Position numbers and translations under genes: made by a program. From Paramarasmius palmivorus (Eukaryota > Basidiomycota > Agaricomycetes > Agaricales > Marasmiaceae): 58,706 nt of DNA. The stretch spans positions 1 through 58,706 of the forward strand of contig JAYKXP010000221.1 of NCBI GenBank assembly GCA_037176845.1, in the 5' to 3' direction. How positions within the stretch are numbered: position 1 is the stretch's first letter; each line of letters starts with the position of its first letter. Shown in pieces: positions 1 through 11,725 of this stretch. A model generated the notes under the pieces. That model saw only the letters and a list, made by a program, of their open reading frames with translations. It was not told the origin of the DNA and did no database searches.

Positions 1-179
1 TTTCGGGGAAGAGAGCTCAAGCGCTTTGGTGAATGGTCGATTAGATTTGTATTAATGATACAATTAGGGTTAAATGAAAATCGCGAGGTCGAGTACAAGG
101 ATGCTTAACCAGGTGCACGATTCCATGTAGCACCCTAAAAAATAGCAGGAGAATGCCATGCCATGAATAGTCAGTTTCA

Positions 180-3100
180 TACTGTTCCGAACTGTATAGG
201 TACGACGGTACCGCGTAACGGCCTGGCCAATTTTTCGTCGCCTATTTTCAGGCATGTAACGCGTTAAAACGTGGGGTGGTCGCAAGTAGACCGAAAGGCA
301 AAATCGGAATTTTATTTACAGCTGATCGTAAAGCAACTCACAAATCAAGTAGAGACGCTAGAACTTGGCATATTGAGTGCACCATCTGCCTACTGTAGGC
401 GTGATGTCCTCTTGTTCAACCCCGCCGAACAACATGCCATCTCCCGGGCCAATACAGCTTCATCATCGACACAGGAACGTGCCTTTGGAGGGTCGGCGAG
501 CTGAACGTCGAGGTGTCGTTGAACGATAGTAGCTATGGGTACATCGGAAGAGTCGTCGTCGACTGTTTCGTCAAGATCATCCTCATGATTTGCCTCTTGT
601 GCTGTATTAGAGTTCGCCGGAGCAGGTTCATGAAAAAAGCCAATCTTGTCAATAATCTCCTGCTTGAACTTGGGGTTTTCCATGAGATATCGTCGATAGG
701 CATCTTTTGCCCGGCGGCTGGTGATGCACTCGCCGGAGAAATTGAATCCTCCTTTGACACTGCACTTCTCCCATGCCTGAAGCGATGTCAGTCAGCCTGA
801 GATATGTAAATGGAGTCGGTCACTTACTCGGCAGACAATTTGAGAACCGTCATAGCTTTGAAAGAATTCATACACATTTACTGAAGGCTTCACGCTGGCA
901 TTGCGAAGAGCGGCGAGCGAGGTGGTGAAGCGGATCTTGTCAGGGGTGATTCCGTTCTCGACCTGGAGGTTATGACTTGTTTCAAAAGATACTGCTGTCA
1001 ATCCTGCTTGATGTGATGATTGAGGATCGTATGGATTCCCTACATCTGCAGCTGCGCAATTGATGTTTTGCAGTTGCTGGCCGTAAAGCAAGAAGACATT
1101 GGGGAAATTTTGGACCGAACAAATACCGAAATCTGCGCTAGATGAACTGGAATAAACAGTCAAGCCAAAGGATAGCCTTTCTGGTCTCAGGAAGTCATGG
1201 CACGGATGTTCCATCGACATAGGGCTTGAATATGTTGAAACATCCACTGGAACAAAGATTCGTTAGCAATGTTTCAGTGTGAAGAATGTCAAGGACGCAC
1301 CTACTTCATTTGTTTTAAGTTGTACTAAATGACTTGTTGCTTTTTAACTCGCAGCAAACGGCAAAGTGAAACCCATACCTCCTTGCCTTGTCCCATCCCT
1401 TCTGACTTATCATCCCGGGCAACGACTTCTTGTTGAACCAGCCGCAGACTTGCTAAAAGGAAGAAATTGTCCACCTGCGGTTTGTTTGCAACACAGAGAG
1501 TGTATGACCGCTTCTCATCTTTTCCGTGAATGGGAACCTGCTTGTCGCCTTTGTCGTGGTATGTTGTGTTGTGGGTCATAAGGGAGATGATTCCCGTTTG
1601 ATCCATGTTGATATCGAGGGAAGGAGGAATGTCGTACAAGAAACTAAGATGAACATGTCGATAAAAACACTCTTCGATAACAAGCTCGGCATTGTCTGGC
1701 ACATGAGCAGCAGCACGTGTACCATGACGGAGAGACCACGCCATCACGCTCTCGAAAAAGTCTCCCACAAACTTCTCTGAACACTTGAACCCATTCGCAA
1801 TGAGAATCAGGCTTAGTCTGCTTTTCATGATGATCGCAAGCATGGATTTGTTCGCCCCCAAGTCCGACCGACTGGACATGCCGCTTTGGTCGCAACTCCA
1901 GCCAAGGTCTTTCCTGATCTCCGACCACCAGATCTGGGTACGGTGTCCAAACACCTGTCCTACCGGTGCGTGCTAGAATCCTCCCAATCTCGACTTTCAT
2001 CAGGAACTTTGACCTCCAGCGTCTCTTCTCTTCTGGTTTATCCACTTGGCACAGTACCCCTTGTGGAGTTGGTTGTAGATTTTTGGATTTTGGCGTCGAA
2101 TGGAGGTGCTAACAATAAGAGGTTGGTGAACCAACCAACACGAGGTGCGATTTCGAGAATGGGGTGACCAAGAAGGCGTGCGACCAGTCAACCCTTGTGA
2201 GTTTGAACCTGCTTTACCCCGCCCGTTTTTGCATTCTGCACTTTTTCCACAACCAACCATGCGGACAGGGAACTGTTTCAGCCAGATAAATGGAAGAATG
2301 ACTCGACATCCCTTCCACTACAGTCCGAAGTCCCCAGTAGCCAACTTCTTCACTTTTCGACCAGCGACTCCGACGAAGGTTCCTGTTGCATCATGTGCAT
2401 CTTCTGCCGGTCGCGCAAAACTGCGCAGAAAACGAGTCAGCTCTTGAGTCCTCTTCTTTTTCCTCTCTTCAATCTGCACCTTCTTTGCTAGCCTCTTCTG
2501 CCGATTTCTCCAAACCGTCGATCCTTTCGGCAAAAGTCCTTGAAACTGCGTTGAAGACACCTTCTTGCACAAGAAGTGATCAGGATATTGCTTGGTCTAG
2601 ATATTAGACTCCTGTGACGTGGTGGCGCAGGCAGGAAGAGGGGTGGCATGGTCGTGGAGATGGTCGGCATGGTGTTGTGGTTTGAGTGAGTCGTGGTGCC
2701 TCTATCATTTCGATGTTCTTTCCTGAGTCGCTGATACTTCCCATATCAGAGCTACAACCTTGGGTGCTTCGCGTCAGATATTTCTATTATTTTGCATGTT
2801 CTAAGCTCGTCATGACAACCATGATTAGGAGAAATTCATCTGAAGGGCTTTTTGACTTCACTTTTTGTAGCCTTTCAGCTTGTGCTGTTGACTTCTTCAA
2901 GCTTCCGAATCAGATGAATCATTGGCTTACTGTCGGCAGGGATTTTCGCAGCCGCAACGCTGGCAGCACTACAGATCCTCTCGATACCAGCGTTCAATGA
3001 AAAGGAAAAAAAAAACATGAGACTCTGGTGCCTCCTTAGCCCTCGGCGCAGGACATCTACCATAGATTGTAACGAGGACCACAGCTCTGAAATTGGATTG

Positions 3101-3596
3101 AGTGTGCCAGCGAACTGGATTGTTCGAGAGAGCTCTGCTGTACTGAAACAGATCCCTCTAAATTGCGTTCAATGCTCCCGCCAAACCCCAAATATATCGA
3201 ATACTCCTCATCGAGCCGAAATGGGAATTGAGAGATCCTGTGGATTCAAGGAAGATGTGAAGGAAGATTTTTCAAGAGATTTGAGAGACGCAAAAGCTTG
3301 GAGTTGAGTGCCTGTGGTACACCAGTCTGCTTGGCAGCAGCTGGATTTTTCTTCTTGGTCATACGTGCGTACTGGATGAAAGAAAAAAGGATTGCATGCT
3401 CAATTTCTTAGGTGGGGTGGCTTAGCGTACAAAAAGTGATAAACTTAAGCTCAGCGGTGGGTGTAGATATGGAAACCCGTAGAAGGTAGTATCTGTCGCC
3501 TATTTTTGTACATGTAACGCGTAACGCTGACCTTGTCGCCCATTGTCCGGAATGTAAACGCATCACCCCCTCGTCCTACCATACAGTACGAACATA
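180..3596 (-). mobile_element. Tc1/pogo-like DNA transposon, copy 1 (degraded or unpolished)
   Basis: Same element as the one at 13687-17051, in the same orientation. The left end at 182 begins CTGTTCCGAACTG and follows a TA. The right end near 3594 matches the inverted end with a few missing bases and is followed by TA. Compared with the second copy it is a mosaic: long blocks (about 480-970, 1500-1795, 3230-3550) appear identical, while the stretches between and both ends differ by very many one-base insertions and deletions. The coding region cannot be read through. Either an old copy patched by gene conversion, or an assembly of uncorrected reads. Confidence 0.85.
346..3362 (-). pseudogene. 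Transposase relic of copy 1 (frameshifted)
   Basis: Corresponds exon for exon to the transposase at 13847-16817. Recognisable pieces include the first catalytic segment with INMDQTG around 1325-1700 and the C-terminal piece beginning MENPKFKQEI near 683. Single-base indels break the frame many times, including in the segment that carries the second and third catalytic aspartates (about 1000-1250). Not expected to make a protein as written. Confidence 0.8.
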
Positions 3597-4598
3597 GTCG
3601 TAACATTCGTATCCGCTACAACTGAATTCGGGTAAAGCCGAAAAGAACCTCCATAACACGCAGCGACTCTACAACAACCTCTAATTCCTCCAACAAATCT
3701 CCAACCACCGATGATTCTGTTTTAGAGTTTTCTTCTGCAATACTAGTGTAGCTTATGATCCCTTTGCAAATATCATAGTCGGATCACATAGACCAACAAA
3801 GTAATGGTATGCACACGCACAGGCTGTGAGCCTGGAAACACGTACTCGTAATGTCCCAGCCCACCCTGCAACACCGTTCTTTGACGCCAATCACACATTC
3901 CAGACAGATGACTGGGTTTGTAAGAACCAAGACAGTGGGAGGCTCGTGTTCGTTAATTGTTCGGCGGCGCAGAGCGATTTTTTTTTGTATGTTAAACTCC
4001 ATCGAAGGATGTATGGAAACTTGCCCCTTGCCCGTGATCCCAGTCACTGGGCAGGTTACTCACGAACACTATCACCTTCCCATCCCCGAATCCAAATCTA
4101 CTTTTGTCCAGGGTGGGAGTAGATCGCCGTGCTTGCGTAAGCTGGAACGCGAAGAGAGCACGTAAGAGGTTGACGATTCCCTCAATAAGTACACGAAAAT
4201 GTGAAGATATCGCATGTATTCGCGTTTCGGAATCTAGTGAGTCATGAAAATCTTAAGCTACGCAACAGATGAACGAAGATCTCAACAGTCCATTCCTGTT
4301 ACAGATCGACATATCATGGTGGCGATCGAAAGGTGACAAGGAAGATATAAAGTTCACGTCTTTCTCCACCACAACAATCGTTTTAATATGACGAGAGACG
4401 GGGCAAGACTATGTTGTATCAACGCAAGCGTCCGGGCGAGCAAGAACACGAGGTCTGTATGCTGAGGGATCAATACCAAGAGGAAAACACGACGTCAGTA
4501 AAAGCATACCTATCCCTAGAACAATAGGTGTAGTCTTCCGCTCTCCGCTTGTGATGTCACGTAGTCACAGTGTGAAAAACCATCAAAGACAGGAGGAT
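3597..4598. other. Intergenic, no gene recognised
   Basis: Between the transposon end and the first tRNA-Gly relic. Open frames of about 100 codons at 3826-4165 overlap each other in two frames, with no start context, splice structure or recognisable motif. I treat them as chance. Confidence 0.5.
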
Positions 4599-4695
4599 TA
4601 CACTGCTCGGGAATCGAACCCGAGCCGCTTGCTATCCAAGAGCCATCAAGTGCCCTGGTAGAAGGCAACCATGATGACCGCTTCACCAACGGTGT
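4599..4695 (-). pseudogene. tRNA-Gly relic, anticodon region TCT
   Basis: On the minus strand this has the tRNA-Gly layout seen elsewhere in the window: an ACACCGT acceptor arm, a D arm, an intron after anticodon position 37, and a perfect B box GGTTCGATTCC. The acceptor 3' side (GCAGTGT) no longer pairs fully, the anticodon stem has mismatches, and the anticodon triplet reads TCT instead of TCC. Its intron is slightly longer than in the intact copy. It marks the left border of compound repeat copy A. Confidence 0.65.
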
Positions 4696-5642
4696 TATGC
4701 AGGATTCGTCTGCGGTGCGTTAGAGCGCAGATTCGACGGTCAGAGCATGATATAAAGGTGTAATAAAAGGGCGGCGATACCTAATGACGAGCCCGTATAT
4801 GACTATGCTTGTTATCTCCCTTGGTTCATCCCAAGCTGATGATGAGAAATAGGTGGAGTTGGGTAAAAGGAATGTTTCTGTTCGTAATTGGGTAGTGGAG
4901 GGAACCCCAAACCATTCCTCTCAAACTACGGCCGTACGACGAGGGGGACGGGGTGTTGGTGAGGTTGGAGGATAAATGCGTTGATGGAGAAGCGGGGTAC
5001 CCTCGTGGGGTGAAGTTGGGTGTCTCCGAGATGAAGGAATGTAGGGGTGATTTGGCAGCATTCCTCAATATAGCCCCCTAACCAACCCAAGCCGTTCCGC
5101 TAGCTATTCTTCCCAAACGACAACGGCGTAGATGGAAAAGGAGATGTAGGTGCAGAACGAGGGCCAAGGTGGCGCGAGGACAGTGGTGCGTTGGCGTTTA
5201 AAAGGGCGTGGATTGCCTCGATAGAATAGATGGAGGGATACTCAGGGCAAAGCGAAATATCTCTTTATCAATATTCTTTTCCCATGCTCTCGTCTAACCT
5301 TCCATCCTGCACGTCAGCGACCGTTCCTCCCCTAGCCGGCTGGAGGTAGGCTATGTGTCGTTTGGTCGATGAGAAGGGAAAGGAGTACGCCTAATTCAAC
5401 CAATGAGAAAGCCAGCCTTGCGAGGCACAAAAGAGACGTACCGGCTTCTGGAAACGTTCACGGTGTTGAGGTTTCATCAAGATAAACAAAATGGAGGAGA
5501 CGTACCTCCAATCCTCATAGAACCGCTAGGAGAGGCGACATGGTAATATGTTCTAGACTGTGGATAGAAAAGACTCTACATCAGCGAAAGTTGGGAGTCA
5601 TGGTCGAAGAAAAAAAAGTTGGAAAGGGAATCAGGGCATGGG

Positions 5643-5656
5643 GTTACATGACGTCA
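5643..5656 (+). promoter_or_regulatory. CRE-like palindrome upstream of tRNA-Met relic (copy A)
   Basis: TTACATGACGTCAC, containing the TGACGTCA palindrome recognised by CREB/ATF-type bZIP proteins. It recurs at 23953-23966 (inverted), 38050-38063 and 50994-51007, each time 33-51 bp before a tRNA-Met or its relic. Conservation within otherwise diverged copies is the evidence; function is inferred. Confidence 0.45.
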
Positions 5657-5703
5657 CTCAGGCACGTTCCATTTCTGCATTCCGAATTCAACGCACTTCC
5701 CAA

Positions 5704-5757
5704 CGCTTCCCAGCAGTTGGCTTATCGAAGGTCGCAAGTTCGAAACTTGTGGGGAGC
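5704..5757 (+). pseudogene. tRNA-Met relic, anticodon arm deleted
   Basis: Starts GCTTCCC and ends GGGGAGC, with the T arm GCAAG-TTCGAAA-CTTGT. Compared with the intact tRNA-Met(CAT) at 23806-23911 the D-loop, anticodon arm and intron are missing. It cannot fold as a tRNA. Confidence 0.6.
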
Positions 5758-5759
5758 TT

Positions 5760-6884
5760 ACGTATTAGATGTTTCTTTGCTTGCCCGAGTTGATATCCAT
5801 GTCCAAAAGTACACCAACGACATCCGAGCCATGGTCAATAACCATCGTTGGGGCATTAGCCGCGGCCGCAGAACCATGAAATGGGTAGCTCTAGCTATTG
5901 ACAGCAGGCGTTTTGAGGAGCTCCTGCTACGTATTGCCATACTCCAAAGGTATAAAATCGCTTAACCCGGGGCAAAATCACTCACTGTTCGGGACCTACT
6001 CATTCATGTCCTCCGAGAATTCACTCGCTTCGACACCTTCAACACTTCCCGCAAGGTTCATAGTCCGCTTTTCCTCAACATGCATTCAACGGCGTAACGC
6101 CGAAACTGACGATGACTATAGAGTGTAATAATGACGGAGGCAGGAATCGAGATGGACTTACTGTAAGGCACCCACGCCACATTATCAGTGTGTTATCTAA
6201 TATCAACCAATCATTCAGGATTGCGAACGATCTTTCATTACATCCTTGAATTCAAACCTGCGCCCACAATTTGGAAATTCAATTTCTCGAATTGATTCTC
6301 GGATTGTAACTAAGGCCTCTATTTACAGTCCCTTTTATTCCGTTCTGCCATGCTACCAACATGATACCGCAGGGCTCGGACTCGGGTGTACCCAGCGCTC
6401 TCAGATTCTCACAACCCAGGAATGCTGGTCGGCGATTGAAGCTTTGGTGAAGAACGTAGTATCGGTAAAAAGGAACTCTCTTGTGGTCGAGATAGAGGAC
6501 AAAATGATCGAGCGAGTATAAGTTTTGAACAAATACATCATGGTCGTTTAATGCAAACAGTGAAGTTGGTACTATTTTTCGAGGGGTCACTGCCAGAAGA
6601 CCACTCCATTTCCAGAGTTCTTCCGCGCAGCACTTGAATACCTAATTACTCACCATGATAAATTACGTCAAGTTGATGGATACTTTGGCCCCAAGAATTC
6701 GAATTATTGTCATCAGAACCTTTACAGCCTGAAATATAAAGGGCCTTGCTGTTAAATATTTCTCAACAGTTCACCGTGACTTGTCTAGTACGGACTGCAG
6801 TGAGATATGATTTTGTTTCGCGTTGACATTGTTAGTATCACCACATACAGCATAAAATAGCTGTGACAAGTTCGAAGTATTTAA
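5760..6884. other. Intergenic, no gene recognised
   Basis: Only short open frames in competing frames. No tRNA, intron chain or repeat recognised until the duplicated flank of the next gene begins near 6885. Confidence 0.45.
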
Positions 6885-8140
6885 TACCTGGAGACTGCGC
6901 ACCATCAGTATCAATCAATCATCAAAATGCAGCGAAACATGTCTCGAACGTTTACAGCAGCATAAGCGAGAAATACAGCATATATGCATAGTATAATGCT
7001 ATGGACACTTCAGCGCCATCATTTAGGGCCCCATTCCTCTCTCGTCTTGATGACGAGATTGACTACCACCTTCCTTGTGATCTTTGCCTTGCTTGGTATG
7101 TTCTGTTCATATTCCGCAGGCCTACTAGTTAAAACACAACCACCATAGCCCGCACTTCTGCCCAAAACAAAACCTTCACACTCCCCGGTTCCAACGTCCA
7201 GCAGTGCGTGTCTCAAGTATATGCCACAGTAAATATTCTGAAGGTCTGCATTGTTCACTCATCTTGATCCTCATGCCGCTTGAATTAACTGATACGTAAC
7301 GATAGGACTGTATCAGCAAAAGCCAGCCACTAAGCATCCTCGACTGCGTGTGCTCCGACAAAATGAGCAACTCCCTCGGTACTGCATGGAACTGTGCGGT
7401 CTCTGTGAATGGTGATTTCAGGGAAGAAGCTGAGAATGGGTTGAATCGTAAGTCATCGTACAACTCGCTGGTCTGTACTCAATGAAGTAGGATACTATCG
7501 GGACTGTCAATCCAACGGAAGGCAGGTGAAGCAGCAGATTATTCAAGGAGATAGGTCAAGTAAGGGGCCACCCTCAGGCATTCCTAGCGGTGTACTTGCG
7601 GGCATAATATTAGGCTCTATACTCGGAGCTATTGTAGTCAGCAGTATATGCATATTTGCTGTCTTCAAAATCCGAGGTCATGTCACTGAGACGGATCAAA
7701 ACATGGTTATCTCCCAGTTCCCAATTCAGGATTCGTCACACAATGTACCTGCCTCCAAAAAGCGAAGATTTCTGGATCTGCCATCGCGGGTGGACCTGGA
7801 AGACATGCCAACGGAAGTGCAAGTCCGGCATAGTGTTGATGATGGCCCCATTCCATCGACCTATGAGACACTTCCTCCACCTTATGGAAAGTGGAAAGTA
7901 GAAGAATTAGCTTGAATGCCACGTCAACATCATACAGTGTAGATCTATATATTGAATGTATAGTTTGCACCTGCCGTTACACCGCCCTATCTCCAGCATC
8001 GCGATGGCTTCGAGCTCAACTAGGTATCGTACAATCCGCACTTCTTCAAGGTCTCAAGACTTCTCCATCGTGTCACAGGAAAGACGGAAAGGATATGACT
8101 TTGCGGTACAGTTTGAGGTTGGGAGACTGGAGCTGTAGAC
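6885..8140 (+). repeat. Duplicon arm 1 (cysteine-rich gene with flanks)
   Basis: This arm and 10480-11725 are inverted copies of one segment. Similarity covers the 5' flank (for example GTATAATGCTATGGACAC just before the start codon), all exons and introns, and about 220 bp of 3' flank in which both read roughly GGCTTCAAGTTCAA. The spacer of about 2.3 kb between the arms holds the 7TM gene. Confidence 0.75.
7050..7915 (+). CDS. Secreted six-cysteine, single-pass membrane protein (family member F1)
   Basis: I do not recognise a named family. Four exons: 7050-7095, 7149-7243, 7306-7447, 7491-7915, with introns of 53, 62 and 43 nt; 235 aa. A signal peptide (residues 1-20, cut likely after ARTSA) precedes an ectodomain with six Cys, including a CxCS pair (DCVCS) and the recurrent motif AVSVNGD. 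A transmembrane helix follows at about 129-153, then an 80-residue basic, proline-containing cytoplasmic tail. The layout resembles CFEM-like surface proteins, but the cysteine spacing is not enough to assign it. A near-identical inverted paralog lies at 10704-11569, and the last exon has relatives fused to a transposase at 33.7-34.1 kb. Role unknown; a surface receptor or wall sensor is conceivable. Confidence 0.75.
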
Positions 8141-8274
8141 GTGCTGTTGAGTTGAATGGAAAATGCCCCGTATCAATAACACCCTATGTAACGCCACTCA
8201 GGCGATGCATATCTCATAACGACTACTTGATGAAGAAAGACAGTGTTCTATCATTGACGTTTGAATGCTGTTTT

Positions 8275-9583
8275 TCATCCGCTTCCAATGCTCGGCCCAC
8301 GCTCGTTCGAAGTTCTCTCCTGAGTCAGAATCTCCCCATCAGAGTCCCAGATTGACCTTCCCATGAATATGATCACGAGTAAAAGCGCAGGATACATGTC
8401 CTATATGTCTCTTGTTCAGTATCCCTTCATAACAAGAGAAAAATAGTATGCACCTGCAGACAGAAGGAGATAACCTCGAGTATACTACTCGCACAAAACC
8501 ATCCAAACGACTTCGTTGTTGTAGCTTCATATTCCGCAACAATGGTAACTACTCCTAGGAGTACCTATATCACAAACCAGATCATCGCTAGTGAAAGGGA
8601 AGGAACAAAATCCAACGCACTAGGTTGATCGTGTACACTATACCACCTTCAACAATAATCACCAAGATCCTCTCTGGTTTTGAATGGTGGGTGCTGAGAT
8701 ATCCACGGACAGCCTGACGATGTAACCTGTCGTCGCCTATTATTTGGCCAGGGTGATGCTCGCATAGAAAATAACTCACCAAGCGTAGTACCCCAACGAT
8801 CCAACGGTAGCAATATTGGTGCCAATAGTGAGCACCCACGTCAGGACCCTAATTGGATCACATTTCCGTAATCTGTTGTCACCAGAGCCGACATAGCATC
8901 CGATAAGTGTGACGTCTGAGACTACAAAGACACAAATGAGTTAGTACTTGGCAATGTGATACTCCGAGAACCGCACCTGCTGTAAGTACTAGCAAGATGA
9001 AAGGAAGAAGAACCATCCGCTTTTTGTTCTTCCACAGTACTGCAGCGCGCCAAAACATCACAGTGTCGGCGATGAATGACTTTCGTGGAGAATGAGAGTG
9101 AGGCTAATGGCATATGTCAATTATACGACTTACATTTACCCACAGAATTACCCCCATACATGCCTGAAATCTGCTTGATAGCGATACAAGCATATTCACG
9201 TCAATGCTGGGGTCCCCATATGCAAGTTTGCCTTCGATGCTGATTAGCATGGTGACGATCACGACTGGCACTGTTGATAGCGCCAGTATAATGATTATGC
9301 ACAACGCTAGTATGTTTCTCGCTTTCAAGGATCCCGTGGTCGATCTTGGTCTTCTACATTGTAAATGTCAGCGACATAGTCACAACGAAGGAAACACATG
9401 TCATACTTACTGGATCGTCAGAAAGATGCACACAAGTATGAGTTGTGCGCCTGGGAATCGCTGAGTATGTGTAGCGAGGCAACAGTATAGGTGCTCACCG
9501 TAAAGAGTACAATACAATGCGAGCCTGATACTATCCAAGAGGATGATCTGGCCAATGTCTGGTAACAGCTGAGGCGGGGGCAT
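8275..9583 (-). CDS. Seven-transmembrane protein of a basidiomycete-specific family
   Basis: Eight exons, all joining in phase: 9583-9499, 9450-9411, 9353-9134, 9079-8977, 8921-8780, 8726-8621, 8564-8454, 8400-8275; introns 48-57 nt; 310 aa. Hydrophobic segments are spread along the whole length. Family-like signatures are an ADTVMFWRAAVLW segment before a basic loop and TM4, RILVIIVEGGIVYT late in the protein, and the closing YPALLLVIIFMGRSIW. These match the large agaricomycete group of uncharacterised 7TM membrane proteins, which is established as a family but has no known ligand. The frame is intact throughout, so the gene is probably functional. It sits in the spacer of an inverted duplication of the cysteine-rich gene. 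The fourth exon start (after GAAAG) is the least certain junction. Confidence 0.85.
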
Positions 9584-10479
9584 GATCAAGACAAGCTGTC
9601 AATAAATGGCTGCTTTTAATGAGTTATCAGTGACGGGAAAAGGAATCCGAGTAGAAGATGCGAGGAATGATGGATGGATCATCGCGATCGAATATGATTA
9701 GCCTTGTACCGCGAAGCTGAGCTGCAATCAACCTTCCAATTGATTTGTGCAGTCAGACTTTAGTTAAGTCAATATCACCTTTGAAGACCATTAATGTGAA
9801 AGCTCCAAAGTGACCATCCTCTTTGGTTATTATTCGACAGAAATAGAACGAGAATGATCGTTGGAGTGTGGCATCTTTTGCTTTGACAGGTTGACATTAC
9901 AATTCGGAGCCGACCAAGTGGATCCCTGCCGTGCACCGCTTTGATCAGCGGCAGCGCGCCGTCTTCCCGCCGAGAGTGCGTGTGTTAAAGTATGACCGTC
10001 TCCATATTGGCCGGTATGCGAGTCTTTATTACCTTTGGATATATGCAGGAAAGCATGAACGTCTTGCATGAGATTGTGGGGAACAAATAAGTAGTTGATA
10101 GTGTACGATGGAGGGGAATGACTCACCTATATGCTTATCCCCTCTCTGGCCCAAATATCCTACATTCGATTATCGCCCTACGCTCTTGTTCAATCCAACC
10201 CCTCCGTCTGAAATAGAGGGTCAAAATGAAGCTGATTTAGAGATGTTCTCACGCTCCGAATCCCATGAATGTCTAATTGTTATCGGCGTTTGATAGCCAG
10301 TTGACCTGTACGGCTGGTTAGATTCCAAGAAATGTCACTTTTGAAATGTTACATTCAGGATTGTGCTTAATATATTGTCCCTGAGATCTCCGGTGAGGTT
10401 CTGCATAGTGATAGAATACTTAGTAGAAGGTGGTCAAACTTATGGGTTGATGACTCGAGCAACGGAATTGCATACATCG
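9584..10479. other. Intergenic, no gene recognised
   Basis: Open frames of 60-98 codons on both strands, none with splice logic or recognisable motifs. Contains the presumed 5' region of the 7TM gene; no TATA element identified with confidence. Confidence 0.4.
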
Positions 10480-11725
10480 TGACTCTTTGAGGGGGCTTTT
10501 GGAGATGCGACGATGAAGAGGTGTTGAGACATTGAGAGCAGTAGTAAAAGTAAAGGACTCGGGAAGAAGAAGTGCGGATCATATGGTACCCGATTGAACT
10601 TGAAGCCATAGCCATAGAGCCGGAAAATGCAGATCATAGAACAGCAAGTGCTGATTATACATTAAATATACAAGGTTTACACTGCATGATGCTGACTCGA
10701 CATTCAAGTTGAATCTACTACTTTCCACTTCCCATACGACGGAGGAAGCTTCTCATAGGTCGATGGAACGGGACCATCATCAATACTATGCCGGACTTGC
10801 ACTTCCGTTGGCATGTCTTCCAGGTCTACCTGCGATGGAAGCTCCAGAAATTTTCGCCTCTTGGAGACAGGAACATTGTGCGATGATTTTCCCCTTGGGA
10901 ACTGGGAGATAACTATGTTTTGATCCGTCATGGTAAAACGACCTCGGATTTTGCAGATAGCAAAAATGCACATCCCGCTGACCATAATAGCTCCGAGTAT
11001 GGAGCCTATCATGATTCCCGCAAGTATGCCGCCAGGAATGCCCGAGGATGGTTGCCTCCTTGCACCATCTTCTTGAAGAGTCTGGTGTTTCACTTGTCTT
11101 CCGCCAGATTGACACATCTCACAGTATTCTAATTCGTTGAGTATAATCCAACAGAGTGTACAACAACAACTTATGATTCAACGCCTTACGAGCCTTTCTC
11201 CTAGAACTATCATCCGCCGCGACCTCACAGTGCAATGCAGTCACAATGGTGTCGCTCATTCTATCGGAGCACATGCACTTGAGGATGCTTTTCAACTGAC
11301 TTTTACTGTTACAGTCCTATCGTTTTGTGTGAGTCAATGCTATGAGTATCAGGATTATTGAACGATAATACAGACTTTCAAAGCATTAAGCATGGCATTT
11401 GCTTGAGACTCGCACCCTTGGATGTTGGAGCCAGGGAGTGTAAAGGTTCGATTTTGTGCAGAAGTGTGGGCTGTGATGGTTGTATCTTAAGTAGTAGCCC
11501 TGGGGGATATGGATAGAACATACCAAGCAAGGCAAAGATTACAAGGAAGGTGGTAGTCAACCTCATCATCAAGACGAGGGAAATCTCTAAATGATGACGC
11601 TGAGGTGTCCATAGCATTATACCTTGCACATATGCTGTATTTCTTACTTATGCTGTAAAGTTCGAGACATGTTTCGCTGCACTTACATTTTGATGATTGA
11701 TACTGATTATGCACAGTCTCCGGGT
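10480..11725 (-). repeat. Duplicon arm 2 (inverted copy of 6885-8140)
   Basis: Inverted partner of arm 1 with the same exon lengths (46, 95, 142 and 425 nt) and matching flanks on both sides. The two arms enclose the 7TM gene. Confidence 0.75.
10704..11569 (-). CDS. Six-cysteine single-pass membrane protein (F2), third splice donor altered
   Basis: Paralog of F1 with identical exon lengths: 11569-11524, 11470-11376, 11316-11175, 11128-10704. If spliced as F1 it gives 235 aa with signal peptide, ectodomain (Cys motif KCMCS), transmembrane helix and cytoplasmic tail ending KVVDST. The third intron begins ATAAGT, whereas F1 has GTAAGT, so the normal donor is lost. Reading into the intron reaches a TGA after about 20 codons, giving a short secreted protein without the membrane anchor. 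The gene is therefore either a loss-of-anchor allele, a pseudogene, or spliced at a rare AT-AG site. All other exons keep frame, so the change looks recent. Confidence 0.65.

Larger units (their letters stand above)
4599..5757 (+). repeat. Compound tRNA repeat, copy A (Gly relic - intron-like units - Met relic)
   Basis: A segment bounded by a tRNA-Gly relic (minus) and a tRNA-Met relic (plus), matching copies at 36291-38150 and 49520-51136. On the minus strand, between 5540 and 5400, are two intron-like units starting GTACGT; the second ends in a clear TTAG acceptor, while the acceptor of the first appears lost. The TTACATGACGTCAC box at 5643-5656 lies 47 bp before the tRNA-Met relic, as in the other copies. 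No conserved open frame is seen, so I read it as a duplicated noncoding locus. Confidence 0.6.

Noticed and set aside
5540..5965. 141-codon plus-strand open frame
   Set aside because: It lies over the compound repeat and the tRNA-Met relic; no such frame is conserved in the other copies.
10704..11569. F2 as a plain intact duplicate of F1
   Set aside because: The third donor is AT instead of GT, so normal splicing cannot be assumed.
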